Source: a virus. Taken from it: 45,034 bases of DNA. Positions within the stretch are counted from its first letter, which is position 1. Every line of letters begins with the position of its first letter. Where the stretch lies: IMG/VR virus record IMGVR_UViG_3300001242_000038, positions 306 to 45,339 of that record. One strand, given 5' to 3'. Positions 15,473 to 25,942 of this stretch are shown here, piece by piece. The position numbers and the translations under genes are program-made. The notes under the pieces were generated by a model that searched no databases, was not told the DNA's origin, and saw only the letters and a program-made list of their open reading frames with translations.

Positions 15473-15565
15473 TCATATATTATCTGTTTTTAAATACCCT
15501 CTGCCATAAATTGTACAATTACCACAACTGACACATCTTTTTTTGTCTTTTGTGAATTTATACAT
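15473..15565 (-). CDS. Very small Cys-rich protein
   Basis: 30 residues with CVSCGNC at the centre and a basic N-terminus (YKFTKDKKR). AAGGA lies seven bases before the ATG. The tight Cys group suggests metal binding. It follows the tailspike gene closely. Confidence 0.45.
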   Translation of the reverse strand: MYKFTKDKKRCVSCGNCTIYGRGYLKTDNI

Positions 15566-15586
15566 TTACAATCCTTGGTTAAATTA

Positions 15587-17587
15587 TCACCACTCAGCAG
15601 CATAAATTGGGACATAGCCAAGTAAAACTCCACTTGAGTTATAAATAGGCCAGGCTTTAGATGTTGCTCCTGATGGTGTGTTGGCATTACTAGTGGTATT
15701 CCCTACTCCCAATCCATCACCAGCTCCAAGAGACAAAACATTAGCCGCTGTACGACTCAGAGTTACATCTACTGCTGTCGCTCCACCAGCACCAAAAGAC
15801 ATAACTCCATCGCCAGTTAAATTAAATGTAGGTTGAGCATCTAAAGTTCCACCAGTAGATTGATGAACTCGAAGAACAATATTTGCCCCACCTCGGACTA
15901 CTTGGATATAATCATTGTCCACAATTCTAATATAATTATCTTCATCAGCCATCCAGCCATTGTAATTATCAAAAAATTCAAAGATTGTAGTTGTTGAGTT
16001 ATTAGTAATATTAGATGCTGTAACTGGACGAAAATCATTTGACATTTGACCACTTGTTATATATGTATAATAAGCAGTCGCGGCTATTGTTCCACCTTTA
16101 AGACCTCCGTCTTTACATCTTAAAAACTCCACATTGATACAATTAGAAAGATCAAACGCTGGGATGCCTGCTTCAGTAGCAAATGAACTACGATCAAATA
16201 GAATACCTCTAGGAATTTCCCCACCTTCATTAGAAATTTTTAAACCTACTGCTCCGGCATCAGGAGATGGGTAGCCTATGCTTTCAATATGATGACGGAC
16301 AAAGCTATAACGTCCACCTGCAGCAACATGAATCCCATGTAAACTATTAGCTTCGGTCACAACATCTATAAGCGTAACACCAAACGGACCACTGTTAACA
16401 TCAGCTAAAGCTTCAGTTAAATTACCATCGAAATGGATGCCTACCTTCCCACCCCAATAAGCACCACCTTTAAAATTCATAGTAGTGCCATCAGCAACGT
16501 ATGCCTGGTACTCTGTGTTGTCCCAACTATTCACGTTGTCTATTGAAGTTTCAAGACATCTTATCAGATAAAGGCCTGCATTAGTAAATCCAGTAACTTT
16601 AAGCTCTTTAATGGTCATACTCTGTGCAACACCGTAAAGAGCCAGCCCATTAGTCCCTGTCCCACCTCCATCAAGATACAAATTAGTAAACTCAAGTCCC
16701 CTGGTCCAGTTAGCAGGATGCTGAACCTGAGAGTAGGTATTAAATATCGGAACAGCCGCAGTTGATACTAATTTCCCATTTCTGAAGATCCAATCTAGTC
16801 TAGGAGTAGAACCTGCTCCTGGGTCTGGTAAAGTGAGAACTGTCCCTATTCCATATCCCAACACACCACTTGCAGAAAAATCAAATATCCGATTAGTTGA
16901 AGTTCCAACTGAATCAATCATAGACTGAAGTTCTGTACTAACATCTGTGCCATCACCAATACCAACCCACCATCCAGCATATAAAACAGTATCGGGATAA
17001 CCAGAAAAATCAGTCACTAAATTTGCCCCAATCCAATACTGCCCAGGAGAAGCAACAACCCCACCAGTTATAACTAATGTCTCGGTTCCGCCTCCAGCAG
17101 TACCATCAAAATAACCGCCTTCAGAAAGATTTAATATCCCATTAACTGTTAATGTAACCCCATCTGCTAAAGTAGTTATACAACCCTTAACACCTCGTAA
17201 AGTCAGTGTTGTAGGGGAAGCCAGATCAGCACTAACTGTATTATCTACATCAAGGGCTAAAATAGTTTCTGTTGCGCCGATATCGGTTAAAGCAGCGCTT
17301 AAACTGCCTGCATAATCAGCATATAAATATTTTATCCCTTCTTCTCCAACATTATGCAAATCCCACCATAAATTTCCGGGATTAGAATCGGGAATAATAA
17401 CCCATGGGGAATTTTCAACAGCTCCAACACTCTCTTTCAACAAATATTGTCTAGCTCTACCAGCAACATATGTTAAAGCGACATCGCCTGCCGCTAAACT
17501 AGCGCCGTCAATAGCGTCTAAATTACCTGTTCCCCCAGACCAGGCACCTCCACCAATTAACCCCGTTGTTTTATAAAAAGTAGCCAT
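15587..17587 (-). CDS. Tailspike/tail fibre with beta-helix
   Basis: 666 residues. The N-terminal 100 or so residues (GGGAWSGGTGNLDAIDG ...) look like a virion-attachment or polymer-binding part. From about residue 110 to 520 the sequence has short Gly-, Asn- and Asp-rich strand repeats typical of a right-handed parallel beta-helix, the fold of pectate-lyase-like tailspikes. The C-terminal part is low in charge and fibre-like. It probably recognises or degrades host surface polysaccharide. GGGGG precedes the ATG; the ATG overlaps the stop of the upstream coiled-coil gene. Confidence 0.75.
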   Translation of the reverse strand: MATFYKTTGLIGGGAWSGGTGNLDAIDGASLAAGDVALTYVAGRARQYLLKESVGAVENSPWVIIPDSNPGNLWWDLHNVGEEGIKYLYADYAGSLSAALTDIGATETILALDVDNTVSADLASPTTLTLRGVKGCITTLADGVTLTVNGILNLSEGGYFDGTAGGGTETLVITGGVVASPGQYWIGANLVTDFSGYPDTVLYAGWWVGIGDGTDVSTELQSMIDSVGTSTNRIFDFSASGVLGYGIGTVLTLPDPGAGSTPRLDWIFRNGKLVSTAAVPIFNTYSQVQHPANWTRGLEFTNLYLDGGGTGTNGLALYGVAQSMTIKELKVTGFTNAGLYLIRCLETSIDNVNSWDNTEYQAYVADGTTMNFKGGAYWGGKVGIHFDGNLTEALADVNSGPFGVTLIDVVTEANSLHGIHVAAGGRYSFVRHHIESIGYPSPDAGAVGLKISNEGGEIPRGILFDRSSFATEAGIPAFDLSNCINVEFLRCKDGGLKGGTIAATAYYTYITSGQMSNDFRPVTASNITNNSTTTIFEFFDNYNGWMADEDNYIRIVDNDYIQVVRGGANIVLRVHQSTGGTLDAQPTFNLTGDGVMSFGAGGATAVDVTLSRTAANVLSLGAGDGLGVGNTTSNANTPSGATSKAWPIYNSSGVLLGYVPIYAAEW

Positions 17588-17745
17588 TAATTACCCCCTA
17601 AGTCATTTTGAACGTTAGTTATGACCTTATTTTTCATTTCATTAATTTGTGTTTTTAAAACCTGAATTTCTTCATTGGCAAGTCTTAAATTTATTGTCAA
17701 TTCCCCTACGATTTGAAGAATTTTATTTAATTTATCTTGGTCCAT
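17587..17745 (-). CDS. Small coiled-coil protein
   Basis: 52 residues, largely one amphipathic helix (NKILQIVGELTINLRLANEE ... LKTQINEMKNKV). Strong GGGGAGA ribosome site. It lies between the tail tip protein and the tailspike and may help attach or trimerise the spike; this is inference from position. Confidence 0.6.
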   Translation of the reverse strand: MDQDKLNKILQIVGELTINLRLANEEIQVLKTQINEMKNKVITNVQNDLGGN

Positions 17746-17757
17746 ATCTTCTCCCCA

Positions 17758-20517
17758 TTAAGCTGTTGCTGCAACTAAAACATAAATTGTTGAACCACCA
17801 AAATCAACTTCAACTGTCCCTACCGGAGTCGTATTAGATCCTGTAGTTCCGGCACTATGCATAACGTCTTGAGTTAAAACCTGAAGAGTTGTTAGCCCAG
17901 AAATAGAACCACCTGTTATACTAACATTGTCAGAAGCTTGTGTAGAAATACTACCAATACCTAAAGTTGATCTTGCCGCAATATTATTCGCATCATCTAA
18001 TAAAGTTCGCGCAAAGGGAGTTATATCTGTTTCTGCCGCTGTATTTGCAGCAGTTGTATATACCATCTTATCGGCAGCAGTCCCCAACCCTGCAATACTT
18101 GTTAAAAACACATCGTAAGCTTGAATATCGACTCCAATTTCTAAATCAATAGAAGCTAGAAAAGTAGCTGTATCTTCAATCGTTAATACCTCACCTGTTG
18201 GGACAGTAATACTCCCTTCAAAATATGGAGCTGTCCCATCAGTATAAATTTGGAAGACAACGCCGAGTACAGAGTCATAACCTATTAACCCACTTGGGCT
18301 AATTTGAACATAATTACTTCCAGTATATGATTTTATTCTTTGATTTGCAGAATCTATTTCAACTCCATCAACAGATAACATTGTTGATGTCAGAGTGAAG
18401 CCACCAATAGTTCCACCACTAGCATAAATAGACTCACAATAATTATTTCCACTCTCATCAATTCTAAAAGGAGCTGTTGAAGGCGTAGCTCCACCCGCCC
18501 AAATTCTCCAATCCGTAGCCCCAGTTACTTCACTATTTAAACCAACTAAACCATTACTAGCGGTAAGACTATATTGATTTGCAGTAAACCCACATAATTT
18601 ATTCACTCCTGATCCGTCTAATCTTAATATAGAAACAGCATTTGAATCTAAAATTTCAAGGCCATAGTCATTTGTCCCCAAATCTCCTATTTTTAATCTA
18701 GTTGTCCCATTTTCAACAAATTTTTGAATAGGCTCATTAGGATCAAAATAAATATAATTTACCCCTGCTCCAATTCTAAAAACACCCTTAACTGTATTTT
18801 GAGTATTGCCAGTACTAGTTGTTGAATCTGGCCCAGAGATCATAGGTGAATAAACTTGAGCAGAACTGGTATCATCTAAAACTGTTAAAGTAGTAACAGA
18901 TAGGTCTGCAAAATCATCTAAAGCTTCTTTAAACTGAATACAATTTATACTTATTCCACTAGCTCTGGTAAAAGAAATAGAATCAATCAAAGCCGTATAT
19001 GTTCCACCATATTTAGCAGAACTAATTGTTATAGCATCATCAGGATTTAAACCAAGTAATTTATATTTCCCAGAAAAAGAAATATTAGCTTTTTGTAATA
19101 AACGGCGTTGATAATACAAAATTCCAATTTTTTGCGCTACATCTGAATTTTGTATAAATGGGATATTTAGGTTTGATGTAGATATATCATCAGTGCTTGT
19201 TTTTGCAGGAACCAAAACTTTAATAAATTTGTCTTGAGCTTCATTGGTTTGTTGAAATGAAATATATCCAGAATCAGATTGAGTTTGTGTGACAAGGTTA
19301 TAATTAAAGGAACCCATTCCAACAGTATTGGGGTTAATTACAATAGCTTCATCAATTGTTTTTTGGCTAGCTTTAATTAAAGGTTGTAGTTCTATTTTAT
19401 CATTAACAATTAAAGTAGAATGACAACAATTTAACAATTCGCCCAAAACTTCTGCTTTTGGCCTTTTATAATAATAGGCATAATTAAATAAAATGCCTTG
19501 ACTGTCATATGTTGCTTTTGATGTAATAAAACTATCACCTATATCAATACTAGGTACGCCCATATCAAGCAAAACGAACTTAATTGCATCTGCTGGATTA
19601 TGAATATTAGTTGTATTGGACTTATCAAATTGACATGGGATATCAAGGAAAGTATCTCCCTGCATCCACAATCCATTAGCATCAGCGTCTCCATCTCCAT
19701 TGCTATCTGCAATTATGGCTTGAAAAACAGAATAATTTGTTGAATTCAGGGTTTTAGAAGTTTTGCCAAATGTATAAGAACTAGCATCCCATTCAGACTT
19801 AGCATTCCCCCATGCTCGTGGAGATCTGACTTTATGGATATTATAGTCATATCCTGCCTCTCCGAGCAAATAATACCTTTGGTTCGTTATATAAATTGAA
19901 CGCAAAGGTATATAAGCTTTCCCAATAGGTACTGGTACACAAATATTATCATCGTTCACATCAGAACTAATACTTAATTCTTTAACTAATTTAGTATTTG
20001 GGTAATCACCACGTAAATATTTTTGTAACCAATCCTCGCAGGTAAACTTTATTTGATTATATACTTCTTCAGATCTTCTAATATTAAATTTAAAAAAACG
20101 AATAATTGCATCATCAGTACCGTTGCCAACGATTAACCTTATCAAAAGTGTGGCATCAATAAAATCAGCAGCAGTTAAAGACGCACTTGCATTGCCAACA
20201 GAAAAAGACATTTCACTAGGCGCAATTATACCATATTCTGACCTAGACCGATTTAAAGTTACGCCACTAAATGTTTCTGGTACAATTTTAAACGCATAAA
20301 CGTCTGTATTAGCCCAAAAGTCAATGCCAGCAGCCCATGATATGCCAGAAGCCCAAACACCGCTTAGAGAAGCGTTTAGGGTCGTTAAATCACTATCTGC
20401 TTTGGTACTCCACAAATACTTAACATTTGCAGCAGTAGTTATTTCAAACAACCAGTCAATGGTTTTATAATTTGAATCAACTAAAGCTTGTTTTGTTGTA
20501 TTAAAAGTTATTGACAT
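17758..20517 (-). CDS. Tail tip / baseplate hub protein with fibre-like C-terminus
   Basis: 919 residues from ATG 20517, just after the stop of the preceding gene. The first 600 residues are rich in beta strands and include a hub-like segment (FKFNIRRSEEVYNQIKFTCEDWLQ; PKAEVLGELLNCCHSTL; SGKYKLLGLNPDDAI) resembling tail tip proteins of siphoviruses. From about 600 on the sequence becomes repetitive and fibre-like (NYIYFDPNEPIQKF, LTSTMLSVDGVEIDS). It should form the distal tail end and hold the spike. Exact family not recognised. Confidence 0.65.
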   Translation of the reverse strand: MSITFNTTKQALVDSNYKTIDWLFEITTAANVKYLWSTKADSDLTTLNASLSGVWASGISWAAGIDFWANTDVYAFKIVPETFSGVTLNRSRSEYGIIAPSEMSFSVGNASASLTAADFIDATLLIRLIVGNGTDDAIIRFFKFNIRRSEEVYNQIKFTCEDWLQKYLRGDYPNTKLVKELSISSDVNDDNICVPVPIGKAYIPLRSIYITNQRYYLLGEAGYDYNIHKVRSPRAWGNAKSEWDASSYTFGKTSKTLNSTNYSVFQAIIADSNGDGDADANGLWMQGDTFLDIPCQFDKSNTTNIHNPADAIKFVLLDMGVPSIDIGDSFITSKATYDSQGILFNYAYYYKRPKAEVLGELLNCCHSTLIVNDKIELQPLIKASQKTIDEAIVINPNTVGMGSFNYNLVTQTQSDSGYISFQQTNEAQDKFIKVLVPAKTSTDDISTSNLNIPFIQNSDVAQKIGILYYQRRLLQKANISFSGKYKLLGLNPDDAITISSAKYGGTYTALIDSISFTRASGISINCIQFKEALDDFADLSVTTLTVLDDTSSAQVYSPMISGPDSTTSTGNTQNTVKGVFRIGAGVNYIYFDPNEPIQKFVENGTTRLKIGDLGTNDYGLEILDSNAVSILRLDGSGVNKLCGFTANQYSLTASNGLVGLNSEVTGATDWRIWAGGATPSTAPFRIDESGNNYCESIYASGGTIGGFTLTSTMLSVDGVEIDSANQRIKSYTGSNYVQISPSGLIGYDSVLGVVFQIYTDGTAPYFEGSITVPTGEVLTIEDTATFLASIDLEIGVDIQAYDVFLTSIAGLGTAADKMVYTTAANTAAETDITPFARTLLDDANNIAARSTLGIGSISTQASDNVSITGGSISGLTTLQVLTQDVMHSAGTTGSNTTPVGTVEVDFGGSTIYVLVAATA

Positions 20518-20518
20518 T

Positions 20519-20938
20519 TTAATCAGCGATCCTACCAACTACTTTTAGTCTTACATCAGGAATTGTATGAAGTCCAGGAACAGAAATGCTCCTATTAAGC
20601 TTGCCCGCAAACCTTACAACATATGTATGACCTCCAGCATCGGCAGGGGCAGTCCATTTAAATGTCCTTGACATACCATTTCCTTTAGCTGCGTCATGAT
20701 AAAAATCAATTATTGTACCGGCATCACTAGAATCTTTATTGTTCCATCTCAGAGTAATAAAAAATATTGACGTATTGGATAAAGCTATTCTTTCTTCACT
20801 TCCGTCATCACCTGTTAATATCACCGCCGATTTTTCCCCTTCTTCAACAATGACATCGCTTGGGCTAACACTTAGTGTTGTAGTTGAGTAATCTGGGGTA
20901 ACAGTACTTAAATAGTCATAAAGCTCTTGATTCGCCAT
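20519..20938 (-). CDS. Minor tail protein
   Basis: 139 residues, placed between tape measure and tail tip genes and sharing one base (TAATG) with the tape measure stop. Beta-rich C-terminal half ending YVVRFAGKLNRSISVPGLHT, with AP-type turn AGGHTYVVRF, similar in style to small distal tail proteins. Likely a distal tail or tail-tip adaptor protein; this follows mainly from gene order. Confidence 0.6.
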   Translation of the reverse strand: MANQELYDYLSTVTPDYSTTTLSVSPSDVIVEEGEKSAVILTGDDGSEERIALSNTSIFFITLRWNNKDSSDAGTIIDFYHDAAKGNGMSRTFKWTAPADAGGHTYVVRFAGKLNRSISVPGLHTIPDVRLKVVGRIAD

Positions 20939-23900
20939 TATACACTCCCAATAGCACTAATTAATTCTACATCTCCACTTCTAATAGCAGAAACAACAAG
21001 ATCAGAAATAGTCTTATCCCCTATTTTAATAGTCAAGTTAATTCCACCTTCTCCAGGGATTAAATATGGTTCAATAGCTTTTAAAATACCTGCTCCAATT
21101 TTTTCACCATCAACTAAAACATCGGAAGTGCTGACAACAAGATTTCTTAAAGTTCCACTTGGTCCAAATAATTCATTATACAAATCTTTATAATCGGTTT
21201 CATCACCAGTAAAATTCTTTAAAAATGGCAGATATTGTGAAGATACAAAATCCATCAATGAATTTGTTGCATCCGTATCCCCAGATCTTGATAAGCCCAA
21301 TAATTCATTATACCTATTCTGATATTGTTCAACGCTTTGAACAGGAGCGAGGTCACTAAATTGAATATTGTTCACAAAATCAAGATAATCCTTTACAAGC
21401 TGAATCATCGGATTTACATCAAGAGATTGAGACGTTGCTTTAATTTGATCTACTTGGACTTTATATGCTTGATTTAGAACTCCAAGATTCATGCCCAAAC
21501 TATTAGCTAAAGCAGTTTGTTCTTCATACCACTTATTCAATTGCTTGAGTTGGTATTCAGCATCAGTCATGGTATTTTTGTCAATTATGTCCTGCCAACT
21601 TGCTTGCAATTCTTTAATTTGTGTAATATAATCAAAAATCGCCTGAATTCCACTCATAGCTATATCAATATTTTCCAAAGCCTTTGTAAGACCTGCTTCG
21701 TCAGATATTTTCCCTATTTTCATTATATCCAATGCATCTGTCAAAGCGGCTTGAATTTTGTTTTTAGCAATATTAGAAAAAACAGAAAGATCTAATTCAT
21801 TAAAATCACTTTGTAATGCTTTTCTCATAATGCCAACACTACCAGAAATTAAGGGAGTGATAACACCAGAAGTAAATGCTTTTACAACATTAGCAACAGT
21901 TGCCTGTGCCTCACCAGCGTCTTCAGCCTGATAATATTGACCAATGGTAATTGCGCTAGATTTTGGCTTGTTGCCAACAATAGTACTACCAGAAGTAAAA
22001 GAGCTTTCTCGACTTCCAACGGCAACGGCACTAAAATTCTTTAAAAATGTTTCATATTGATTAGAAGCGGCTTTGCCGAACATTGAAATCTGACTAGAAA
22101 ACATTGATGTTAGCTGATTCAAAGCAGAAGATAAAGAGCCTGTCAATGCATCAGCCGCTGGCGCAAAACTAGCACTGCCTCCTTTTCTATCATATGGAGT
22201 ATTTTTACCTGTTTGGACAAATCCTTGACCAGATTTATAATCTAATGTATAATTACTATACATATAAGCGCGTTCTTTATTATTCCCAAATAAAGAGCCA
22301 ACCCCCAAAGCACCTAACATTCCACCAAGAATTGCCCCGATACCAGCACCCCATGGACCAAAATAAGCTCCAACTTGTGCGCCTGCATATGCACCAGCGC
22401 CAGCGCCAGCGCCCTCAGCAGCAGATTGTCCAAAATCTTTACCATTTAATAAGCCCGCAATAAAAGTAGTGATACCAGCAGTCCAACCACCAAAGGCGGC
22501 ACTTGACATGTTGGAAACACCAAATGCGGCAGAATCAAGGGCATTACCAAACATATTAGTTGAGGTAGTTAGGGAGTTTACAGACGATGCCATATTGGTA
22601 AGGCCCCAAGAAACACTACTTTGCAGTGCAGCCGACGATGCTGCATAAGAACCAGGATTTAAGACCTCATTCCCTAAAGACAATGCTCCAGGTAGATATG
22701 AACCATTAGAAGCCATAGCCGCAGAAGAAACGCCAGCCGCACCACCTAATGAACTTAAAGAGCTGCTTAAACTGCCGCTACTCCCACTCACCTGCATTTG
22801 AGTCTGACCCCAAAGCCAAGCACTCACCATTTCAGCAACAGCTTTTTTAAACAAATCATTTAAAGAATCAATATCAAATTTCCAATCATATAACCACTGA
22901 GCAGTTAGATCTTGTAGATTGTCATACATGTTCTCCCAAATTCTTTCTACCTTTTTTCTAAATTCATCATGTTCATATTCTAATTGCTTTATACCATTAT
23001 TTTTAGCATCTAATAACGCTTCTTTATATTCTTTTGCCTTTTCAGTTGGGAAAACAGGTTGTTCTCCTTGTGCAATAAGTTTCTCATTTGCAGCTATTAC
23101 GCCATTTAAAACCTCTATCATTTTCTCATATTCTATATTAAGAGAATGAAGGCCCTTTTGTAATGGAGTTAAATTCCCACTTTCATTATATTTATTAACA
23201 AATTCATCAAGCTTATCAGTTAATTTGCTAATATCTCCTTTAAGAATTTGAGCGTTTAAATCTTTAATTGTTTGCTCAAGTTTTTTGCCTTCGGGACTCG
23301 CTTTTTTTAAATATTCAGCCAGCAACTCCAAATTTTTATTATATTTTTGTAAAGCGCTGTCTCCTTTATCAAAAGCAGATGCTTGTGATTCCAGTCTATT
23401 TTGTAAAGTTTCTAAAGAAGAGTCTGCCTTCATAGCAGCTTTATTTTTATCAAACTCTATAGATGCAGCCATAAGATCAGCAGATAAATTCTTAGCGGCA
23501 TTACCAGCTTTCTCAATTCTTAATCTCCATTCATCAGTAACTAATAAAGCCGCCATCTCAGAAGCTTTAGATTCATCCAAGGCCGAATCTTTTACTTTAA
23601 TTTTATCAATTAATTGCTGAAGGTCGTTGATTGTTTTCTCATTATCAATACCTTTAGACGTAGCCATAATCATATCTACATATTTTTGGCTATTTTCCCC
23701 CGCCATAGCAATCGTTGCTTGCCATTCTTTACTAGCTAAAGTCGCGGCCATTTCAGACTCTTTAGATTTGTCCAAAGCCGCAGTTTTAATATTTAACGAA
23801 TCAGCTAATTGCTGAAGCTTTTTTTGAGCAGTTAGAGAATCAATAGAACCGGCTGTTTTATTCACCTCTGCCGTAAGCTTCTCTAGTTCATTTCTTGCAT

Positions 23901-25893
23901 TATATCCACCATCTTTTAAGCTATTTAAATCTTCTGCGAACTGTCCGGTAATCATTTTTGCATTAGCTTCAGCAGCAGCAGAATTGTTAGTTGATTCTTT
24001 TAGTTCTTCAAGTTTTGTTTTTAAAGAGGATAAATATTCTTTTACTTTCGTAGTTTTTTCAGAAATATCCGATGGGGATAGTGTGCCCTCAATTGCGGGG
24101 ATTATTTCAGAGCTTATGGTACTACTTGTTTCTGTTTTACCATAGATAATTTGGTCTGACTTTTGTTTCCTCACTTCCATTTCAGCTTGCAATTGCAATG
24201 CTTTTTCAGCTTCTTTATTAGTCAATCCTAATTTATCAGCCAATTGGCTAAATTTATCTACTAAAGTACCTAAAAAACCCCAAGCCTGAAGGCCGGAAAA
24301 ATAATAAACAAATTTCCCGCCTAATTCAACAAGGTATAGCATCCCGCTTATTAATTTACTTATTCCCTTACTTGTCATTGTTAATGAGCCATCTGCATTC
24401 ATTAACAATGCGTTCCACTTTTCAGCTAAAGAAATAAGATTCTCATAAGTCCGCTTAAACCCGTCTCTTAAAATCCTATTGTGAATAGTCTCCATAGTAG
24501 AACCGATTACAGCCCAGTTGTGCTGTAAATCTTTACTTGCAGGGCCAAAACCAACAAGTAAAGCGCCTACCTTTTCTATTAACACACCTTGTTGTCGCCA
24601 CGTAACAAGGTGAGATTTTATTTCAGGGTCAATTGACTGAAGGGTTTTGACTAAAATATTAGAATCTCTCAACTGGCCCTGAACCAAAGACCTGATCTCT
24701 TGTCTCATTTGGATTTCTTGGTTCTGGCCTTGGGTCAAGAGTTTTAAAGCATTTGCTATATTGGTGAATCCGTCCAATGTGCCTTGATTAGCAGTATCTA
24801 TCTTTACAGAACCTTTAATAAATTGTTCTGCCATAATAGTTAAATCTCTGCCACTTGCAACAGTCCTAGCATCTAAAATTTCCATTGTTTGGACTAATTT
24901 TGTCGCTTCTTGCTTTGCCCCTGCATAAATTTCACCTACATTGCTTAAATTAATATTTCTGTCAAATGTAGTTAAAAATGCTGCCATGCTAGCAATACTT
25001 ACTTGGTAATCTTCGACAGCTTTTAGACCTTTAACAAACTCATCTCTAACAGCCCTCAGAATAGCGTACATTGCAGCAATAGCACCGGTAGCAATAGCAA
25101 AGCCGGGGGCTGCTAACAAAACTTGTTTTGAAATAGCAACAGTATTTTGAAGATATGATTTTTGAGGCCCAAGACTGGCATTATATTCTTTTCTTGCCTG
25201 TTCAATCCCTCTGGTAAGTTGATTATATTGATTTTTATCTTGAGAAGCAGAGGCTTTTTGGGCGAACCTTTCCTGAGCATCATACATTTGCTGCCAGCTC
25301 TTCATTTGAGAAGTAGCTGCTCTTTGCACTGTTTGGGAATATTGATATTGAGCCTTAGCATCAGCCGCATAATAATCTTGAGACAATCTTTGTCTTTGCG
25401 TAAAAGCGGCCTTTTCTTCTTTTAATTGCTGTTGGTTTAAGGCTGTTTTTGATTTTAAAGAAGAAGAATCAAGCTGTTCCTGAAGTTTTAGCTGTTGCTG
25501 ATTTAAAGCTGTTTTTGATTTTAGAATAGACGCATCGATTTGCTGAATTTCTTTTAACTGTTGTTGATTTAAAGCAGTCCTAGCTCTTAAAGTATCAGAC
25601 ATAGATTGTCTGATATATTTTTCATAATTCAAATTGCCTTGCATAATAGCAGCACTAGCTTTATCATTTGTTCTAATAGATTCAGCAACTGCTTTTTTTG
25701 TAGCCCTGTCTTTTTCAGCTATAAATTTATTATATTCTTCTAATTGACTGCTAGTAGATTTTTTAGCAGAAGCAATATTAATACTTTCAATTTCTCGGGC
25801 AGACCTCTCCACCTCTGCTTTTTGTTTTAACAAAGCGTCTTTAAATTGAGAAATATCAAGCTTTAATTGAATAAATATTTCGCCAAGTCGCAT
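20938..25893 (-). CDS. Tail tape measure protein
   Basis: 1651 residues, the largest gene. The N-terminus (LGEIFIQLKLDISQFKDAL) is typical of tape measure proteins. It is followed by long helical segments, a hydrophobic Gly/Ala-rich central region (about residues 1100-1220, AAEGAGAGAGAYAGAQVG) that fits the membrane-interacting part, and further coiled coil. At roughly 0.15 nm per residue the tail would be about 250 nm long, as a rule-of-thumb estimate. Two internal repeats are present (22-residue units near residue 106; about 80-residue units near residue 700). No clear ribosome site precedes the ATG, which directly follows a TATAAT-like sequence. Confidence 0.9.
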   Translation of the reverse strand: MRLGEIFIQLKLDISQFKDALLKQKAEVERSAREIESINIASAKKSTSSQLEEYNKFIAEKDRATKKAVAESIRTNDKASAAIMQGNLNYEKYIRQSMSDTLRARTALNQQQLKEIQQIDASILKSKTALNQQQLKLQEQLDSSSLKSKTALNQQQLKEEKAAFTQRQRLSQDYYAADAKAQYQYSQTVQRAATSQMKSWQQMYDAQERFAQKASASQDKNQYNQLTRGIEQARKEYNASLGPQKSYLQNTVAISKQVLLAAPGFAIATGAIAAMYAILRAVRDEFVKGLKAVEDYQVSIASMAAFLTTFDRNINLSNVGEIYAGAKQEATKLVQTMEILDARTVASGRDLTIMAEQFIKGSVKIDTANQGTLDGFTNIANALKLLTQGQNQEIQMRQEIRSLVQGQLRDSNILVKTLQSIDPEIKSHLVTWRQQGVLIEKVGALLVGFGPASKDLQHNWAVIGSTMETIHNRILRDGFKRTYENLISLAEKWNALLMNADGSLTMTSKGISKLISGMLYLVELGGKFVYYFSGLQAWGFLGTLVDKFSQLADKLGLTNKEAEKALQLQAEMEVRKQKSDQIIYGKTETSSTISSEIIPAIEGTLSPSDISEKTTKVKEYLSSLKTKLEELKESTNNSAAAEANAKMITGQFAEDLNSLKDGGYNARNELEKLTAEVNKTAGSIDSLTAQKKLQQLADSLNIKTAALDKSKESEMAATLASKEWQATIAMAGENSQKYVDMIMATSKGIDNEKTINDLQQLIDKIKVKDSALDESKASEMAALLVTDEWRLRIEKAGNAAKNLSADLMAASIEFDKNKAAMKADSSLETLQNRLESQASAFDKGDSALQKYNKNLELLAEYLKKASPEGKKLEQTIKDLNAQILKGDISKLTDKLDEFVNKYNESGNLTPLQKGLHSLNIEYEKMIEVLNGVIAANEKLIAQGEQPVFPTEKAKEYKEALLDAKNNGIKQLEYEHDEFRKKVERIWENMYDNLQDLTAQWLYDWKFDIDSLNDLFKKAVAEMVSAWLWGQTQMQVSGSSGSLSSSLSSLGGAAGVSSAAMASNGSYLPGALSLGNEVLNPGSYAASSAALQSSVSWGLTNMASSVNSLTTSTNMFGNALDSAAFGVSNMSSAAFGGWTAGITTFIAGLLNGKDFGQSAAEGAGAGAGAYAGAQVGAYFGPWGAGIGAILGGMLGALGVGSLFGNNKERAYMYSNYTLDYKSGQGFVQTGKNTPYDRKGGSASFAPAADALTGSLSSALNQLTSMFSSQISMFGKAASNQYETFLKNFSAVAVGSRESSFTSGSTIVGNKPKSSAITIGQYYQAEDAGEAQATVANVVKAFTSGVITPLISGSVGIMRKALQSDFNELDLSVFSNIAKNKIQAALTDALDIMKIGKISDEAGLTKALENIDIAMSGIQAIFDYITQIKELQASWQDIIDKNTMTDAEYQLKQLNKWYEEQTALANSLGMNLGVLNQAYKVQVDQIKATSQSLDVNPMIQLVKDYLDFVNNIQFSDLAPVQSVEQYQNRYNELLGLSRSGDTDATNSLMDFVSSQYLPFLKNFTGDETDYKDLYNELFGPSGTLRNLVVSTSDVLVDGEKIGAGILKAIEPYLIPGEGGINLTIKIGDKTISDLVVSAIRSGDVELISAIGSV
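25414..25593 (-). repeat. 66-bp tandem repeat in tape measure gene
   Basis: TALNQQQLK recurs at residues 106, 128 and 150 of the tape measure protein with a 22-residue period (66 bases), each followed by a short variable helical segment. The spacing keeps the heptad phase roughly and suggests slippage expansion that lengthened the ruler. Confidence 0.8.
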
Positions 25894-25942
25894 ATTATAC
25901 CAAACAATTAAAAGAATTCATAAATAATACCCCTAAAATAGA

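Noticed and set aside
25414-25593. CRISPR-like array
   Set aside because: The repeats are in-frame codons of the tape measure gene with 66-base period and no unique spacers.
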